A stretch of 64,000 bases of DNA from Typhlomys cinereus (Eukaryota > Chordata > Mammalia > Rodentia > Platacanthomyidae). The notes beneath the pieces were generated by a model. It was given only the letters and a program-made list of their open reading frames with translations, was not told the origin of the DNA and did no database searches. Below, one piece after another: positions 21,901-28,520 of the stretch. The position numbers and the translations under genes are program-made. Location of the stretch: positions 1,724,074 to 1,788,073 of the forward strand of contig JALPQD010000360.1 of the NCBI GenBank assembly GCA_023101885.1, written 5' to 3'. The first letter of the stretch is position 1; each line of letters begins with the position of its first letter.

Positions 21901-22956
21901 TGAGAGTGGCACCAAACCCCACATCAGGAAGGACAGAGGTGGCCCCTCACACAGCCCCCAGCGGCTCTTGGATGGTGCTCCTAATTGTGGCCCACTCTGC
22001 AGATCGATGGCTCCACTCTGCGTACCCTGTGCATGCAGCATGGCCCACTGATAACATTCCACCTGAACCTCCCACATGGAAATGCTCTGGTCCGTTACAG
22101 TTCAAAAGAAGAGGTAGTGAAGGCACAAAAGTCTCTGCACATGTAAGTTGTCCCCTGCTGGGGACAGTCTGTGGGAGCAGTGGGTAGAACCCAGGGCCTC
22201 CCAGACCCAGCCAAGCTTTTCCCAACAGCTGCAACCTCCAGCCCAGTTGACCCCCCAGGCCAAGGTCCGCTGAGCATGGCCCTGCAGCCTATGATGCGAG
22301 GGTGAGGGGGGAGGGAGCCTGGACAGGACAATAAATACCTCTACCAGCCTTGGAGAACCCTTACATGGCCTGCAGAGGGCAGAACTGGTCTAAATAGTCC
22401 AAATGGGGTCCCCAGAGGCAAACCTGGCCCTGCTCCGTACTGCTTCAGCGCACTCCCTGGAGAAGGGCCTCTGACTCCTGGTGCCTGGCCCTTGTTTTTT
22501 CCCAAAGTGAGTTCTGTCTGGTACTGGAGCTTTAAAGCACGAAGCCTAAGACCTTCTCGTACCTCTGCCCTCTTCTCTAGGTGTGTACTGGGGAACACTA
22601 CTATTCTCGCTGAGTTTGCCAGTGAAGAGGAGATCAGTCGTTTCTTTGCACAAAGTCAGTCTCTGACCCCTTCTCCTGGCTGGCAGTCTCTCGGGTCCAG
22701 CCAGAGCCGGCTGGGCTCCCTCGACTGTTCCCACTCTTTCTCCAGCCGGACCGATCTCAATCACTGGAATGGTGCTGGGCTGTCGGGAACTAACTGTGGA
22801 GACCTTCACGGCACTTCCCTCTGGGGGACCCCACACTATTCCACAAGCCTCTGGGGTCCTCCAAGCAGCAGCGACCCCCGGGGAATTAGCAGCCCATCCC
22901 CCATTAACGCGTTTCTTTCTGTTGACCACCTGGGTGGGGGTGGAGAGCCCTTGTAA
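733..22956 (+). CDS. Tnrc6a: Tnrc6a (GW182) 3' half, 18 coding exons, partial at 5' end
   Basis: TNRC6A scaffolds microRNA silencing in the cytoplasm and P-bodies: it binds Argonaute through N-terminal GW repeats (upstream of this window) and recruits PABPC1, PAN2-PAN3 and CCR4-NOT through its C-terminal half. The exons are 733-908, 2007-2039, 3452-3532, 3795-3846, 7587-7729, 8089-8235, 8383-8520, 9279-9407, 9913-9990, 10239-10449, 12651-12782, 16880-17038, 17536-17676, 18724-18831, 20277-20498, 21373-21443, 22003-22142 and 22581-22956. All junctions are GT/AG with matching phases and the join has no stop before TAA at 22954. Counting from the first whole codon, the 844 residues show a basic patch (about 63-69), a Q-rich segment (about 278-370), PAM2 [12 protein letters not shown] (385-396), W-containing motifs including [10 protein letters not shown], an RRM-like fold (about 660-742) and a tail with repeated SLWG. 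I see no UBA domain. The paralogues TNRC6B and TNRC6C are less likely, because the exon content and the VDHLGGGGE end fit TNRC6A as I know it. Confidence 0.95.
1797..1985 (+). repeat. MIR element, sense
   Basis: Follows the MIR consensus order: a TGCCCAAAG-type core, a stretch resembling cagagcagggac, TTCGAAACCC, and a CACTGGACCATGCTG end. An old mammalian SINE in the intron. Confidence 0.7.
2007..2039 (+). CDS. Tnrc6a: Tnrc6a microexon, 33 nt, basic KKRRRER
   Basis: The acceptor is CTTTCCTTACAG and the donor AGG|GTGTGT. Eleven whole codons encode [11 protein letters not shown], phase 0 on both sides, so skipping would remove 11 residues without a frameshift. The basic run looks like a monopartite nuclear-localisation signal. 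The non-standard donor (GTGTGT) fits a regulated exon, but that is inference. Confidence 0.88.
2100..2230 (+). repeat. L2-like ancient LINE fragment
   Basis: GTGTGCCAGGTACTGTTCTT followed by GGTGCTGGGGATTCAAATAC and AAGGAGCTCGTGGTCTCATG match the typical L2 3' region. The rest of the intron to 3451 shows no clear feature. Confidence 0.65.
3452..3532 (+). CDS. Tnrc6a: Tnrc6a exon, residues 70-96
   Basis: The acceptor is TTTTACAAAG and the donor TCG|GTAAGT. Twenty-seven whole codons include [12 protein letters not shown], a conserved tryptophan segment after the basic patch. Phase 0 on both sides. Confidence 0.9.
3795..3846 (+). CDS. Tnrc6a: Tnrc6a exon, residues 97-113
   Basis: The acceptor is CCTTACATCAG and the donor GGAG|GTAAGA. 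The exon has seventeen codons ([17 protein letters not shown]) plus one base of the next glycine codon. Confidence 0.9.
4320..4560 (-). repeat. L1 3'-end fragment, antisense
   Basis: A pyrimidine-rich block with the coding-strand-reversed look of a rodent L1 3' UTR: GACATTTTCATGAACGTATA, a T tract, then CTCACCTCCCTCCATGACCC. Old and divergent. Confidence 0.45.
5482..5735 (-). repeat. B2-superfamily SINE, antisense
   Basis: The block runs from a GT-rich tail through GATGACATAGTTTGAATCAT and ends in AACCCCTGAACCATCTCTCC AGCCC, the reverse complement of a GGGCTGGAGAGATGGTTCAG tRNA-like head. Confidence 0.8.
5809..6196 (+). repeat. Processed retrocopy of an unknown mRNA 3' end, with TSD
   Basis: The insert 5824-6181 ends in AATAAACTAAGTTGGGCC, a short T run and about 22 A. 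It is bounded by identical 15-bp copies of AAGAAATGTGGAGGA at 5809-5823 and 6182-6196. These are the marks of L1-mediated retroposition: poly(A) signal, poly(A) tail and target-site duplication. I see no open frame and cannot name the source RNA. A repeat-family member is the alternative. Confidence 0.75.
6857..7075 (+). repeat. B4/ID-like SINE, sense
   Basis: Starts GGGCTGGGGAAGTAGCTCAG with a B-box-like CTGAGATCAGTCCCC, followed by a B1-like stretch with AAGATCCTGTCTCA. Confidence 0.65.
7084..7345 (+). repeat. B2-superfamily SINE, sense
   Basis: Head GGGACTGGAGAGG, box B GGTCCTGAGTTCGGATCCCA, body CCGGCCCTGG...AGCAAAGAGGAGGTAGAAG, and an A/T-rich CA tail. Confidence 0.8.
7587..7729 (+). 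CDS. Tnrc6a: Tnrc6a exon, residues 114-161
   Basis: The acceptor is CTGTATTTTTTAG and the donor AAG|GTATGA. The exon completes the split glycine and encodes [15 protein letters not shown] through ERNPYFDK, a linker between the basic patch and the Q-rich region. Confidence 0.93.
8089..8235 (+). CDS. Tnrc6a: Tnrc6a exon, residues 162-210
   Basis: The acceptor is CTGTCCAATCAG and the donor CAG|GTAAGT. Forty-nine whole codons run from DGIVADESQ to LNSVRQ, a Met/Ser/Asn/Gln-rich linker. Phase 0 on both sides. Confidence 0.93.
8383..8520 (+). CDS. Tnrc6a: Tnrc6a exon, residues 211-256, Pro/Gln-rich
   Basis: The acceptor is TTTCATTCCTAG and the donor CAG|GTGAGT. Forty-six whole codons include [16 protein letters not shown] and VPPPLLSPQ. 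Low-complexity Pro/Gln sequence of this kind starts the Q-rich P-body-targeting region in GW182 proteins. Confidence 0.93.
8672..8970 (+). repeat. B2-superfamily SINE, sense
   Basis: Head AGGGCTAGGAAGATTGCTCA, box-B remnant, body TTCCAGCCCTGGAAGGCAGG and a CA-rich tail, in the intron between the Pro/Gln exon and the LNQLSQ exon. Confidence 0.78.
9279..9407 (+). CDS. Tnrc6a: Tnrc6a exon, residues 257-299, LNQLSQ repeats
   Basis: The acceptor is TATGATCCTAAG and the donor CAG|GTTAGT. It encodes [14 protein letters not shown] and then a register of NQLSQ/SQLNQ repeats (residues about 285-299), likely helical or coiled-coil and Gln-rich. Confidence 0.93.
9719..9840 (+). repeat. 61-62 bp tandem duplication in intron
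   Basis: Two head-to-tail copies of a unit starting ATGACTAGAAGCTAGATACT and ending in a ..GAAGTGAGACTTGG.ATCCG stretch. They differ at about two positions, so the duplication is recent. Confidence 0.9.
9913..9990 (+). CDS. Tnrc6a: Tnrc6a exon, residues 300-325, Q-rich
   Basis: The acceptor is TTCTCTCCCCAG and the donor CAG|GTAGAC. Twenty-six codons include [13 protein letters not shown] and RQQQDQQ, continuing the glutamine-rich segment. The following intron is only 248 bp. Confidence 0.92.
10239..10449 (+). CDS. Tnrc6a: Tnrc6a exon with PAM2 motif
   Basis: The acceptor is TTGTTTTCAG and the donor ATAG|GTAGGT. Seventy codons plus one base. The exon ends the Q-rich region ([15 protein letters not shown]) and carries [11 protein letters not shown](G) at 10416-10449. 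This is the PAM2-type peptide by which GW182 proteins bind the MLLE domain of PABPC1, with the key Phe in NFP. The last glycine is split over the junction. Confidence 0.95.
11547..11730 (+). repeat. Degenerate B2-like SINE, sense
   Basis: AGGCCAGCAAGATGAATCAA head with eroded boxes, then TTGTCCTTTGACCTCTGTCC and CACACATACATACACAC. Confidence 0.55.
11931..12030 (+). repeat. B2-superfamily SINE 3' fragment, sense
   Basis: Body sequence AAGCAATAAGGTGGAAAAGC, ATGATTCCTGATATCACCCT, CGGGCCTCCAC; the tRNA-like head is missing. The rest of 10450-12650 shows nothing else I recognise. Confidence 0.6.
12651..12782 (+). CDS. Tnrc6a: Tnrc6a exon, residues 396-439
   Basis: The acceptor is TTTCTTTTTTAAG and the donor CATG|GTATTG. 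It encodes [20 protein letters not shown] and [14 protein letters not shown], just after PAM2, in the silencing-domain linker. Split glycine codons lie at both ends. Confidence 0.93.
13130..13237 (-). repeat. B1 SINE, antisense
   Basis: TTACTATAGACCATAGCCCA through CTTAAACTTACCATCTTCCT and AGGATTATAAGTGTGTGCTA reads as a reversed B1. The flanking intron (12783-13129, 13240-14914) shows no exon. Confidence 0.7.
14915..15060 (+). repeat. B1-like SINE, sense
   Basis: ATCCCATCACTTGTAGGCTG, AGGCAAGAGGACTGC, then TCCAAGACCAACGTGGGTGG. A divergent B1. Confidence 0.6.
15061..15335 (+). repeat. B2-superfamily SINE, sense
   Basis: Head GGGACTGGGATGATGACTCA, ACTTGGGTTTCATCCCC, body CCAGCCTTTGGAAGGCAGAG, CA tail. 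First of three SINEs in a row. Confidence 0.78.
15393..15652 (+). repeat. B2-superfamily SINE, sense
   Basis: Head AGGGCTGCAGAGATGGCTCA, box B GTCCTGAATTTGGATCCCAG, body GAAGACAGAGCCTGGAAACT. Confidence 0.8.
15728..15941 (-). repeat. B2-superfamily SINE, antisense
   Basis: GT-rich tail, GGATGCCTCCACCTCCTCTA, and the end GCCACCTCTCCAGCCCC. It is inverted relative to the preceding copy, so the pair could form a long intronic hairpin in the pre-mRNA. Confidence 0.8.
15960..16879 (+). other. Intron tail before exon 16880
   Basis: AT-rich sequence. I see no repeat or additional exon here. Confidence 0.6.
16880..17038 (+). CDS. Tnrc6a: Tnrc6a exon, residues 440-492
   Basis: The acceptor is TTTCTCTTTATAG and the donor CCAG|GTAAGA. 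Encodes [31 protein letters not shown] and NWPP. The Ser/Pro-rich sequence with spaced Trp is typical of the M2 silencing region. It follows a 4.1-kb intron full of SINEs. Confidence 0.93.
17536..17676 (+). CDS. Tnrc6a: Tnrc6a exon, residues 493-539
   Basis: The acceptor is CTTCTTCCAG and the donor AGTG|GTATGT. Encodes [20 protein letters not shown] and then [32 protein letters not shown] is one of the conserved W-containing blocks of the TNRC6 silencing domain. Confidence 0.94.
17677..18723 (+). other. Tnrc6a intron, nothing recognised
   Basis: Unique-looking sequence between two exons. No repeat or exon is visible. The same holds for 17039-17535. Confidence 0.6.
18724..18831 (+). CDS. Tnrc6a: Tnrc6a exon, residues 540-575
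   Basis: The acceptor is TTTGTCTGTGCAG and the donor TCAG|GTAGGC. Encodes [20 protein letters not shown] and [24 protein letters not shown] is a CCR4-NOT-type W motif. Confidence 0.93.
18930..19150 (-). repeat. B2-superfamily SINE, antisense
   Basis: GTGTGTGCGCCTGTGAAGGC, GATGACATCAGAGATCATCT, end TTAACCCCTGAACCACCTCC. Confidence 0.75.
20020..20129 (-). repeat. B2 SINE head, antisense
   Basis: CATCTGGACTCCAGAAATCG, AACTTGGGTTGCTCC and CTTAACCGCTGAACTACCTT GCTGGCCC form a reversed tRNA-like head, 145 bp upstream of a Tnrc6a acceptor. Confidence 0.65.
20277..20498 (+). CDS. Tnrc6a: Tnrc6a exon, residues 576-649 (NAGNAG acceptor)
   Basis: The acceptor lies in AAGTAG|CC after a long pyrimidine tract. 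Using the upstream AAG would add three bases (start 20274) and one Val. The exon encodes [21 protein letters not shown] (a CCR4-NOT-interacting W motif), [19 protein letters not shown] and [14 protein letters not shown]. Donor CCAG|GTAGGA. Confidence 0.93.
21131..21158 (+). other. Perfect 12-bp inverted repeat, 4-nt loop
   Basis: ATTATTAGAGGA, loop TTTT, TCCTCTAATAAT, in the intron 215 bp before the RRM exon. All 12 stem pairs match. The rest of the intron (20499-21372) shows nothing else. Confidence 0.85.
21373..21443 (+). CDS. Tnrc6a: Tnrc6a exon, residues 650-673, start of RRM
   Basis: The acceptor is TATCTTCGTCTAG and the donor CAG|GTAAGG. Encodes [10 protein letters not shown] and then [12 protein letters not shown], the first beta strand (RNP2 position) of the RRM-like fold. 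Confidence 0.94.
21444..22580 (+). other. Last two Tnrc6a introns
   Basis: Apart from the exon at 22003-22142 I see no repeat or alternative exon in these two short introns, which are GC-richer than the introns upstream. Confidence 0.6.
22003..22142 (+). CDS. Tnrc6a: Tnrc6a exon, residues 674-719, core of RRM
   Basis: The acceptor is CCCACTCTGCAG and the donor CACAT|GTAAGT. Encodes [32 protein letters not shown] and [14 protein letters not shown]. The RNP1-position strand (NALVRYSS) lacks the usual aromatic pair, in line with the view that this RRM does not bind RNA. Confidence 0.94.
22581..22956 (+). CDS. Tnrc6a: Tnrc6a last coding exon and stop
   Basis: The acceptor is CCCTCTTCTCTAG. The exon completes the split Met, finishes the RRM ([12 protein letters not shown] to SRFFAQSQ) and encodes the C-terminal silencing tail with [17 protein letters not shown] and twice SLWG(T/P)P. 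The tail ends [14 protein letters not shown], four Gly, EPL, TAA. The two final residues PL differ from the SM I recall in human TNRC6A. Confidence 0.95.
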
Positions 22957-23410
22957 CGGGGGTGTAGACTCACAAACCGTGACCTCAAGATGCGAGAGAA
23001 AGGAGCACTAAGTTGGGCTCGCCGCCTGCAGCCAGGGGCCACCTGTGGGGACAGCTGTTTTCTGCACATTTTCCACTTTGTTTTCCCCAAACATATCAGT
23101 TTGAATACTTGAATCATGCAGGCCAATATTATAATGTGAAAAGGTATCTATCTATCTACACTCCCAGATAGCGCCATACATGCTGACCGTGTAGGATGAG
23201 CTCACTTGTGTAGATTTCATCATGTGTAGCCTTTGGGTTCCTTCTTTCCTTCCTTTGTCTCCATCTCCCACCCCCACCTTTTTTTCTCTCCCCCACCCCC
23301 TTTTTTGCAAAACCATTTTTGGGCTGATAATGTCTGAGCTTTTACCTTTGCACTGAGTGATGTTCTCTCCGTCCAGCTGGCGATACGGGGGGCAGCTGTT
23401 CCAGTGTAAG

Positions 23411-23417
23411 TGTTTAC
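23411..23417 (+). promoter_or_regulatory. miR-30 seed match 1 (7mer)
   Basis: TGTTTAC is complementary to nucleotides 2-8 of the miR-30-5p family. It lies 455 bases after the stop. Confidence 0.55.
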
Positions 23418-23700
23418 TCAAGGATGCTCTTAAAGGTGTGCGCCCTCTACTCTGCCTTGATGTTGCCTACCTTATTGTGGCGTCGTGGAGTTCAAGAGAT
23501 CGAGTGACGATGCTGGCGTAGGGTTATAATGAAAGTATTGCACCAGTTTTTTCATGTTGTAAAACTAAAGAATTTTCGCTCTACAGTTTGAAAAACTGTG
23601 GCCACAGCTGTGACTTGCAGCCCACCTGCCACCCAGGGCGGGCCCTGCACTTTGAATAGGCTTTCCATTTTGTTTTGAAGGTTCCCACAGCGAGCCTTCT

Positions 23701-23708
23701 TGTTTACA
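23701..23708 (+). promoter_or_regulatory. miR-30 seed match 2 (8mer)
   Basis: TGTTTACA, a full 8mer site for miR-30-5p, lies 34 bases upstream of match 3, a spacing compatible with cooperative Argonaute binding. Confidence 0.65.
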
Positions 23709-23741
23709 GATTTTTTTGTTTGTTTTTTGAGAAAATAAAAA

Positions 23742-23748
23742 TGTTTAC
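23742..23748 (+). promoter_or_regulatory. miR-30 seed match 3 (7mer)
   Basis: TGTTTAC lies just after the AATAAA at 23734, so mRNAs cleaved right there would lose it. Confidence 0.5.
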
Positions 23749-23931
23749 TCTTCCATCATTTAAAAAAAACTTAAAAGACAAAAAAAAAAAAAAAGAGGAG
23801 GATGACTTAAAAGATGCTTTCTATCTCTGGGAAAAAGGAGCAGCATTTGGCCATGTTCTTTTGTTTTTCTATTCCTGTCCTAAATCAAAGAGCATGGTTC
23901 TCAGGAAAACCAGTTCCCCGGTTTAAAAAGA

Positions 23932-23965
<34 letters not shown>

Positions 23966-24376
23966 AAAAAAAAAAAACTCCTTGTAGTTTCTTATAGGAA
24001 AAAAAGATGACCCCTAACTTTTAGCACTGATACTACGTATTGCTCTGTTAAAGAATTTTCTCTGCCAAAAAGAAAAAAGAATAAAAACACTGCTTGAAGC
24101 TGGAGTCTAGCACTCTGCTTCCAGATGCTCTTTATTAGTGAGTGACGCGATGGTTTGCTAAGATCACTAGGGAATCTTCGTAACCCCATCCAGTGGCTCT
24201 CAATGTCTCTGCTCTGTGACTGTGTTCATGTTTAACTGTTGTACCTTAAAGCCGGAATCAGTAACTATGCATACTGTAACCAAGATATTGGGCTTACAGA
24301 GTTGTTTGTTGTATAAAAAAAACTTTAAATGTTGCAAACTAACGAGTTACACAATTTTAAAATTCCTTTCCTCCCC

Positions 24377-24407
<31 letters not shown>

Positions 24408-24557
24408 GGCCCACAAATGGTATTATAATGCTTGCTTAGTCAAAGAAAGACTAAACAAGGGTAAAAATTTTAACAGTACAGAATTTGCCATCATTTCATT
24501 GCCTTGATTCTAACTGTTTGTGTCCTAAGATGCAGAAGAAGTCAGTGGCTTTTAACT

Positions 24558-24565
24558 GTTTACAA
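24558..24565 (+). promoter_or_regulatory. miR-30 seed match 4 (8mer)
   Basis: TGTTTACA is a second full 8mer, 62 bases before the AATAAA at 24627. Confidence 0.62.
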
Positions 24566-24626
24566 ATAGACGTGATTGTAAATGTACAGTTTGGTTGTGT
24601 TTGAATTATGAACTTTCTTCAGATAT

Positions 24627-24632
24627 AATAAA
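24627..24632 (+). promoter_or_regulatory. Tnrc6a poly(A) signal, proximal candidate
   Basis: AATAAA in a U-rich setting; the sequence TTTTTTGTGAATTTATTTG about 35 bases on could serve as the downstream element. Earlier hexamers lie at 23734-23739 and 24080-24085. Confidence 0.5.
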
Positions 24633-25373
24633 CCATGACTTTTTTGGCTGCTCAACATAATCGTCTCTTTTTTGTGAATTTATTTGTAGGCTCTTTTATA
24701 ATGAAAGTTACAAAGTTGCTATGTATGAGGGTTCTCATAGAGCAACAGATTAAAAATCTAAGCAAATATTTGAACATTTTATCTGAACTTATCCACAATT
24801 TCACCCTGAAACAATGTGAGAACAGCGGGAAACTGTAGCTTGCTCCTTCCTACCCTCTCTGAGCATCTTGGGATCTTGTCGCTCAAAAGCTCTTCTGTGA
24901 TTTCACCTTCCCCACCATCTGTGCCCATCTCAAGCCTCAGCAGGACCATTTGGAACATGAAGCTTAATGACTGGACAGCGTGCTAGTGTTAACCTCATAC
25001 CTCTGTCACATGGGAACCGCCGCGCCCTGGACTGGCCTTCGCTCCCCCTCGGCCTCGCTCCTCAAAGCAGGAGCTTGGGCCAGAGCCTGTGTCTGTATTT
25101 CAGTGTGTGACTTCGCCTCATGCTTCGACTTGCCAGGTGTCGGCTCGTGGGGGACACCTTCACGTAAGCAGATGTTCAGTGCGTTCAGTGTATATTGACT
25201 TCCACACTGGTTTTTCCAAAAACCAAAGGTAGCTTTGAAAAACCACGTCTGGAGATGTTTGGAACGTTAAGCTGAGTGACCTTTGGGGCTTTGAGTAGTA
25301 TATAACTGACTTCATTACTGAGTTCATTGTATTGTTAAAAGTGTTTGGAAGTTTTTTGCGCTTGTTATGTGGA

Positions 25374-25379
25374 AATAAA
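25374..25379 (+). promoter_or_regulatory. Tnrc6a poly(A) signal, distal candidate
   Basis: AATAAA followed by TGTTTGATTTG, a GU-rich element. It is the last hexamer before sequence that looks intergenic. Confidence 0.6.
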
Positions 25380-25399
25380 GTGTTTGATTTGAAAAAAAA

Positions 25400-26600
25400 T
25401 GAAGTGATTTGACTTTTTGCCTCATTCTTAAATAACAGTAGCTCTCTTCCCAGAACAACTATTACTTCTAAGTCCTTCTGATTCCCTTCCAGCCGCTCGC
25501 GCCCCGGCCCAGCCAGCACATCCCATAAGCCAAAGCTCAGGCAGTGTGAGGCCTGCTCTGTCCTCAGCTCTTCCCTTCAGACACACACTGCCCCTGTGAT
25601 TGCTTGTCCCCGGCAGCCCCGGACCCTCCCACTGACGACGCAGAGCCGTGTTGCGTCTCTGATCATGGTCCTGGTACTAGACCTGACCCCAGGGATGGAG
25701 TCGGCTTGCTCCAGTGTAAGTTGACTTAGAGGACCTTTGCTTTAGCAGCATGGTGGTGTCCGAGTCGTGCACCTCGATGAGGTGGAGTCCTGGGCAGACC
25801 AGGTGCGGGTCCCCAGCACTGTAACCAGGGTGGGGAGGAGGGGGATTTGTTCAGGGCTGGGCAGAGGCACACGAGCAGGATGTGGAACTTGCTTCCTTGT
25901 GCTGGCGCCCAGCTGCTCGCTCTGCACAGTTCAGGTCATTTCTTGCTGATCTGACTTGGGACCTGGGGCGAGGGGACTCAGACTAGTACCCAGTGAGCTT
26001 AGAGTGCCCCTGATGGGCAGGTTTTAGCCATTCTTGGGCCTCTGGGTGGCATTTGTAAGGCCCAGCTGCAGGTGGCCTTGGGCCGTGCTCCCTGTGTGCC
26101 AGCCTTCCTCGTGTCCTCATCAGAACACGCTTGTCCAGCCTAAAAACCCCTCAGTGCTGTTTCTTGGAACTGTTCACCGCATCCCAGGATTAGGTGGAAG
26201 AAGGGTGTAGACCCCTTGGGCCCTAAGGGCAGAGTTGTTTTTTGGCATGTTTGTGTCTTGCGTGGGTGGGGAGTGGGTGTGAGGACGCTGGCTCTTGAGT
26301 CCACCATTCTTCAGCTCCAGACACTTCAGTGTCTGTCCGCTACAGCCACGCACAAGCTTTCGAAATGCGGGTGTTCACGCTCGCACAGCAGGCAGGCGCA
26401 CCCCCCCCCCGCCACACCCTCCAGCCACCTTAGTCCTCAAGTCCATATGCTTTTACCTTCCAGTTGGATTGAGGCAGCCATCTTGTCATCTAGAAATGTT
26501 GCCTCAAGTAGGCAGGTCCCTGGCTTTTCTTCCACAGGCCCTAAGGACCTCCATGCCAGGGTGCGGCCAGGACCAATGCACCTGACTTTAAGACACAGGA
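25400..26600. other. Intergenic, nothing recognised
   Basis: Moderately GC-rich sequence after the Tnrc6a poly(A) site. The only structured item is a C run near 26400. Confidence 0.5.
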
Positions 26601-26602
26601 CT

Positions 26603-26920
26603 TGGGCTGGGGAAATGGCTGAGCTGTAAAAAAAAAATAAATAACTTCCCATGCAAGCATAAGAACCAGAGTCAGATCCCAGATCCCACCTAAATTGCCA
26701 AGTGGGCAGCGCGGTCCTCTGTTCTGTGACTCCAGCTCTGGAAAGAGCCTGCAAATTAATTCCCAAAGCAAACTGGCGAGCCAGCTCTGGTTTCGTTAGA
26801 GACCCAACCTTAAAAACAAGACAAAAGAGTAATGAGCATAATTCCCGTCAATCTCAGGCCTTCTTCACACGGCTCATGTGTGCAGGTAGACACGGCGTAG
26901 ACACACGTCACAGGCACATG
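26603..26920 (+). repeat. B2-superfamily SINE, sense, degenerate
   Basis: GGGCTGGGGAAATGGCTGAG head, AGTCAGATCCCAGATCCCAC, body CCAGCTCTGGAAAGAGCCTG. An A run interrupts the head. Confidence 0.65.
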
Positions 26921-27244
26921 GGACATGTTTGGTTTTTTTTTTTTTTTTTTTTTAAAGCATCAAGTCTCTTCATCACTATCTGTTCACGATGAAGGACTTC
27001 AGGGGTGGTGTCACCCACCCACAGGAAACCAGGGACACTCCCGCACTGGCAGATGGCCTTGAGCTTACAGAACCGCTCAAGCCCAAGCCTTGTGGTGCCA
27101 CCCCAGGGGTAGGGAAGGCACCCAAAGGAGCCCCTAACCCACAGGGAAGGACGGATCGGGGTGGTCAGGGGAGCTGTGCCCACAGTCCAAGCTGCAGGCT
27201 CCCTAATTCACCTAGGTCTCAGTCAACCTGGTAGTTTTAACCGA

Positions 27245-27560
27245 GGCCAGCAAGACAGCTCAGCAGAGTACTGTGCCCGTTGCAAACCTGGAGACCTGAG
27301 TCAATTCCCAAAGGTCCCGTGGTGGAAGAAGAGAACTGGCTTCTGAAACTTGGCTCTGGCCTCCACCTTGTGCACCATGACATGCAAGATCTCCCCTCCC
27401 CCCTCTCCTATACCCTTTCCCTTTTTCCTCCCCCCTCCCCTTCTCCCATCTCCCCTTTCCCCTGTCCCCTTCTTCCCTCCTTGCTTCCTCTCTTCTTCCC
27501 TCCCCCCTCTTTTTTTCCTCCCTCCTTAGTTTCTCTCAAATAAAATGTTTTTTTAAAGTA
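27245..27560 (+). repeat. B2-like SINE with expanded pyrimidine tract
   Basis: GGCCAGCAAGACAGCTCAGC head, CTTGTGCACCATGACATGC body, a CT-rich stretch (27386-27530) and TCTCAAATAAAATG end. It looks like a B2 with a microsatellite expanded inside it. Confidence 0.6.
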
Positions 27561-27840
27561 AAGCATTGAATATCTTCATAAGAACTGCTAAAGAGCTACA
27601 AAAGACAAAACACACATACATTAGCCTTCACATCAAGTTCTGCATGGACACATCTTCAGTTAGGAGAGAGAGAGAGAGAGAGAGAATGCCGGAAGGGCTC
27701 AAGCCGCACTGGCCCACGCGGAGACTCAATGCTAGCGGCGAAGGATCACTGCTACGGTGGGTTCCAAGGCATCTTTTAGGGTCTTGTGAGGCTGCTCCCA
27801 CTCCACCTGCCACTGCCCTGCGCAGGGGAATAAAACGCTG

Positions 27841-28180
27841 GAGGATTGCCACAGGTTGGAGACCAGTCTGGGTTGCGAGGCAAAACCCTGCCTCAAGAAG
27901 CCAGAGAAGGGCAAAGGGGCTCAGTTGAAGTGTTTGCCTACCACGCGTGAAGCCCCGGAGTGGATGCCCGTCCCATAAGACGACCAGATGGTGCATACCT
28001 GCAGTCCCACCACTGGGGGTAGAAGGCTGGAGGATCAGAAGTTCAAGGTCACCCTCAGTTACATATGGAGTTTGCTGCCAGCCTGGACGACACAAGACCC
28101 TGTCCCAAGAGACCAAACATACAAGCAAAACAGAAACCCTTCCCACTCCTGGGCGTGGTCCAAGCGCACACCCGCCTGAG
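27841..28180 (+). repeat. B1/B4-type SINE composite, sense
   Basis: GAGACCAGTCTGGGTTGCGA with CCCTGCCTCAA (B1 right end), then GGGCAAAGGGGCTCAG, GGTGCATACCTGCAGTCCCA and GGAGGATCAGAAGTTCAAGG. Confidence 0.6.
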
Positions 28181-28319
28181 GCGCAGGTACACCTACAGGG
28201 CTTCAGTCTGAGATAGTGAACCATGGGACTTCAGCCCTCCCAACTACCTGCAGGGAACCCCAATCTCGCCCCCCCCCCATACACCTTCCATGTCCAACTT
28301 TATTGGAGACGGTATGTTT

Positions 28320-28520
28320 CAAAGCTGTACTTTATTTTTTTTAATTAATTTTGTTTTTATTTTTACTCTTTTAAATCTCATACATGTCGACAATGCATTT
28401 TGATCACAGTTACCCCTTCCTCCCGATTCCCTGGACATTTCCCTAGCATGTCCACCTCCTGCCTTTATGGCCTAATTATTTAAATTGGGCAATGTAAAGT
28501 AATATGTAAGCAATAAGAGA
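28320..28520 (-). repeat. L1 3'-end fragment, antisense
   Basis: ACAATGCATTTTGATCACAG and TTACCCCTTCCTCCCGATTC resemble reversed rodent L1 3' sequence. From 28521 to 29150 I recognise nothing firm, though AATAAA-type hexamers occur near 29128. Confidence 0.45.

Larger units (their letters stand above)
22957..25395 (+). other. Tnrc6a: Tnrc6a 3' UTR
   Basis: The 2.4 kb after the stop hold no SINE. They are U-rich, with poly(A)-signal hexamers at 23734, 24080, 24627 and 25374, a long interrupted A tract (23933-23978), a T tract (24381-24408) and four miR-30 seed matches. The end is placed just after the last AATAAA. The boundary is inferred. Confidence 0.8.

Noticed and set aside
22331..22336. 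AATAAA in the last Tnrc6a intron as an intronic poly(A) site
   Set aside because: A lone hexamer without a clear downstream GU-rich element; no support.
27628..28224. 198-codon minus-strand frame
   Set aside because: It lies over B1/B4 SINEs. Apparent open length comes from repeat sequence.
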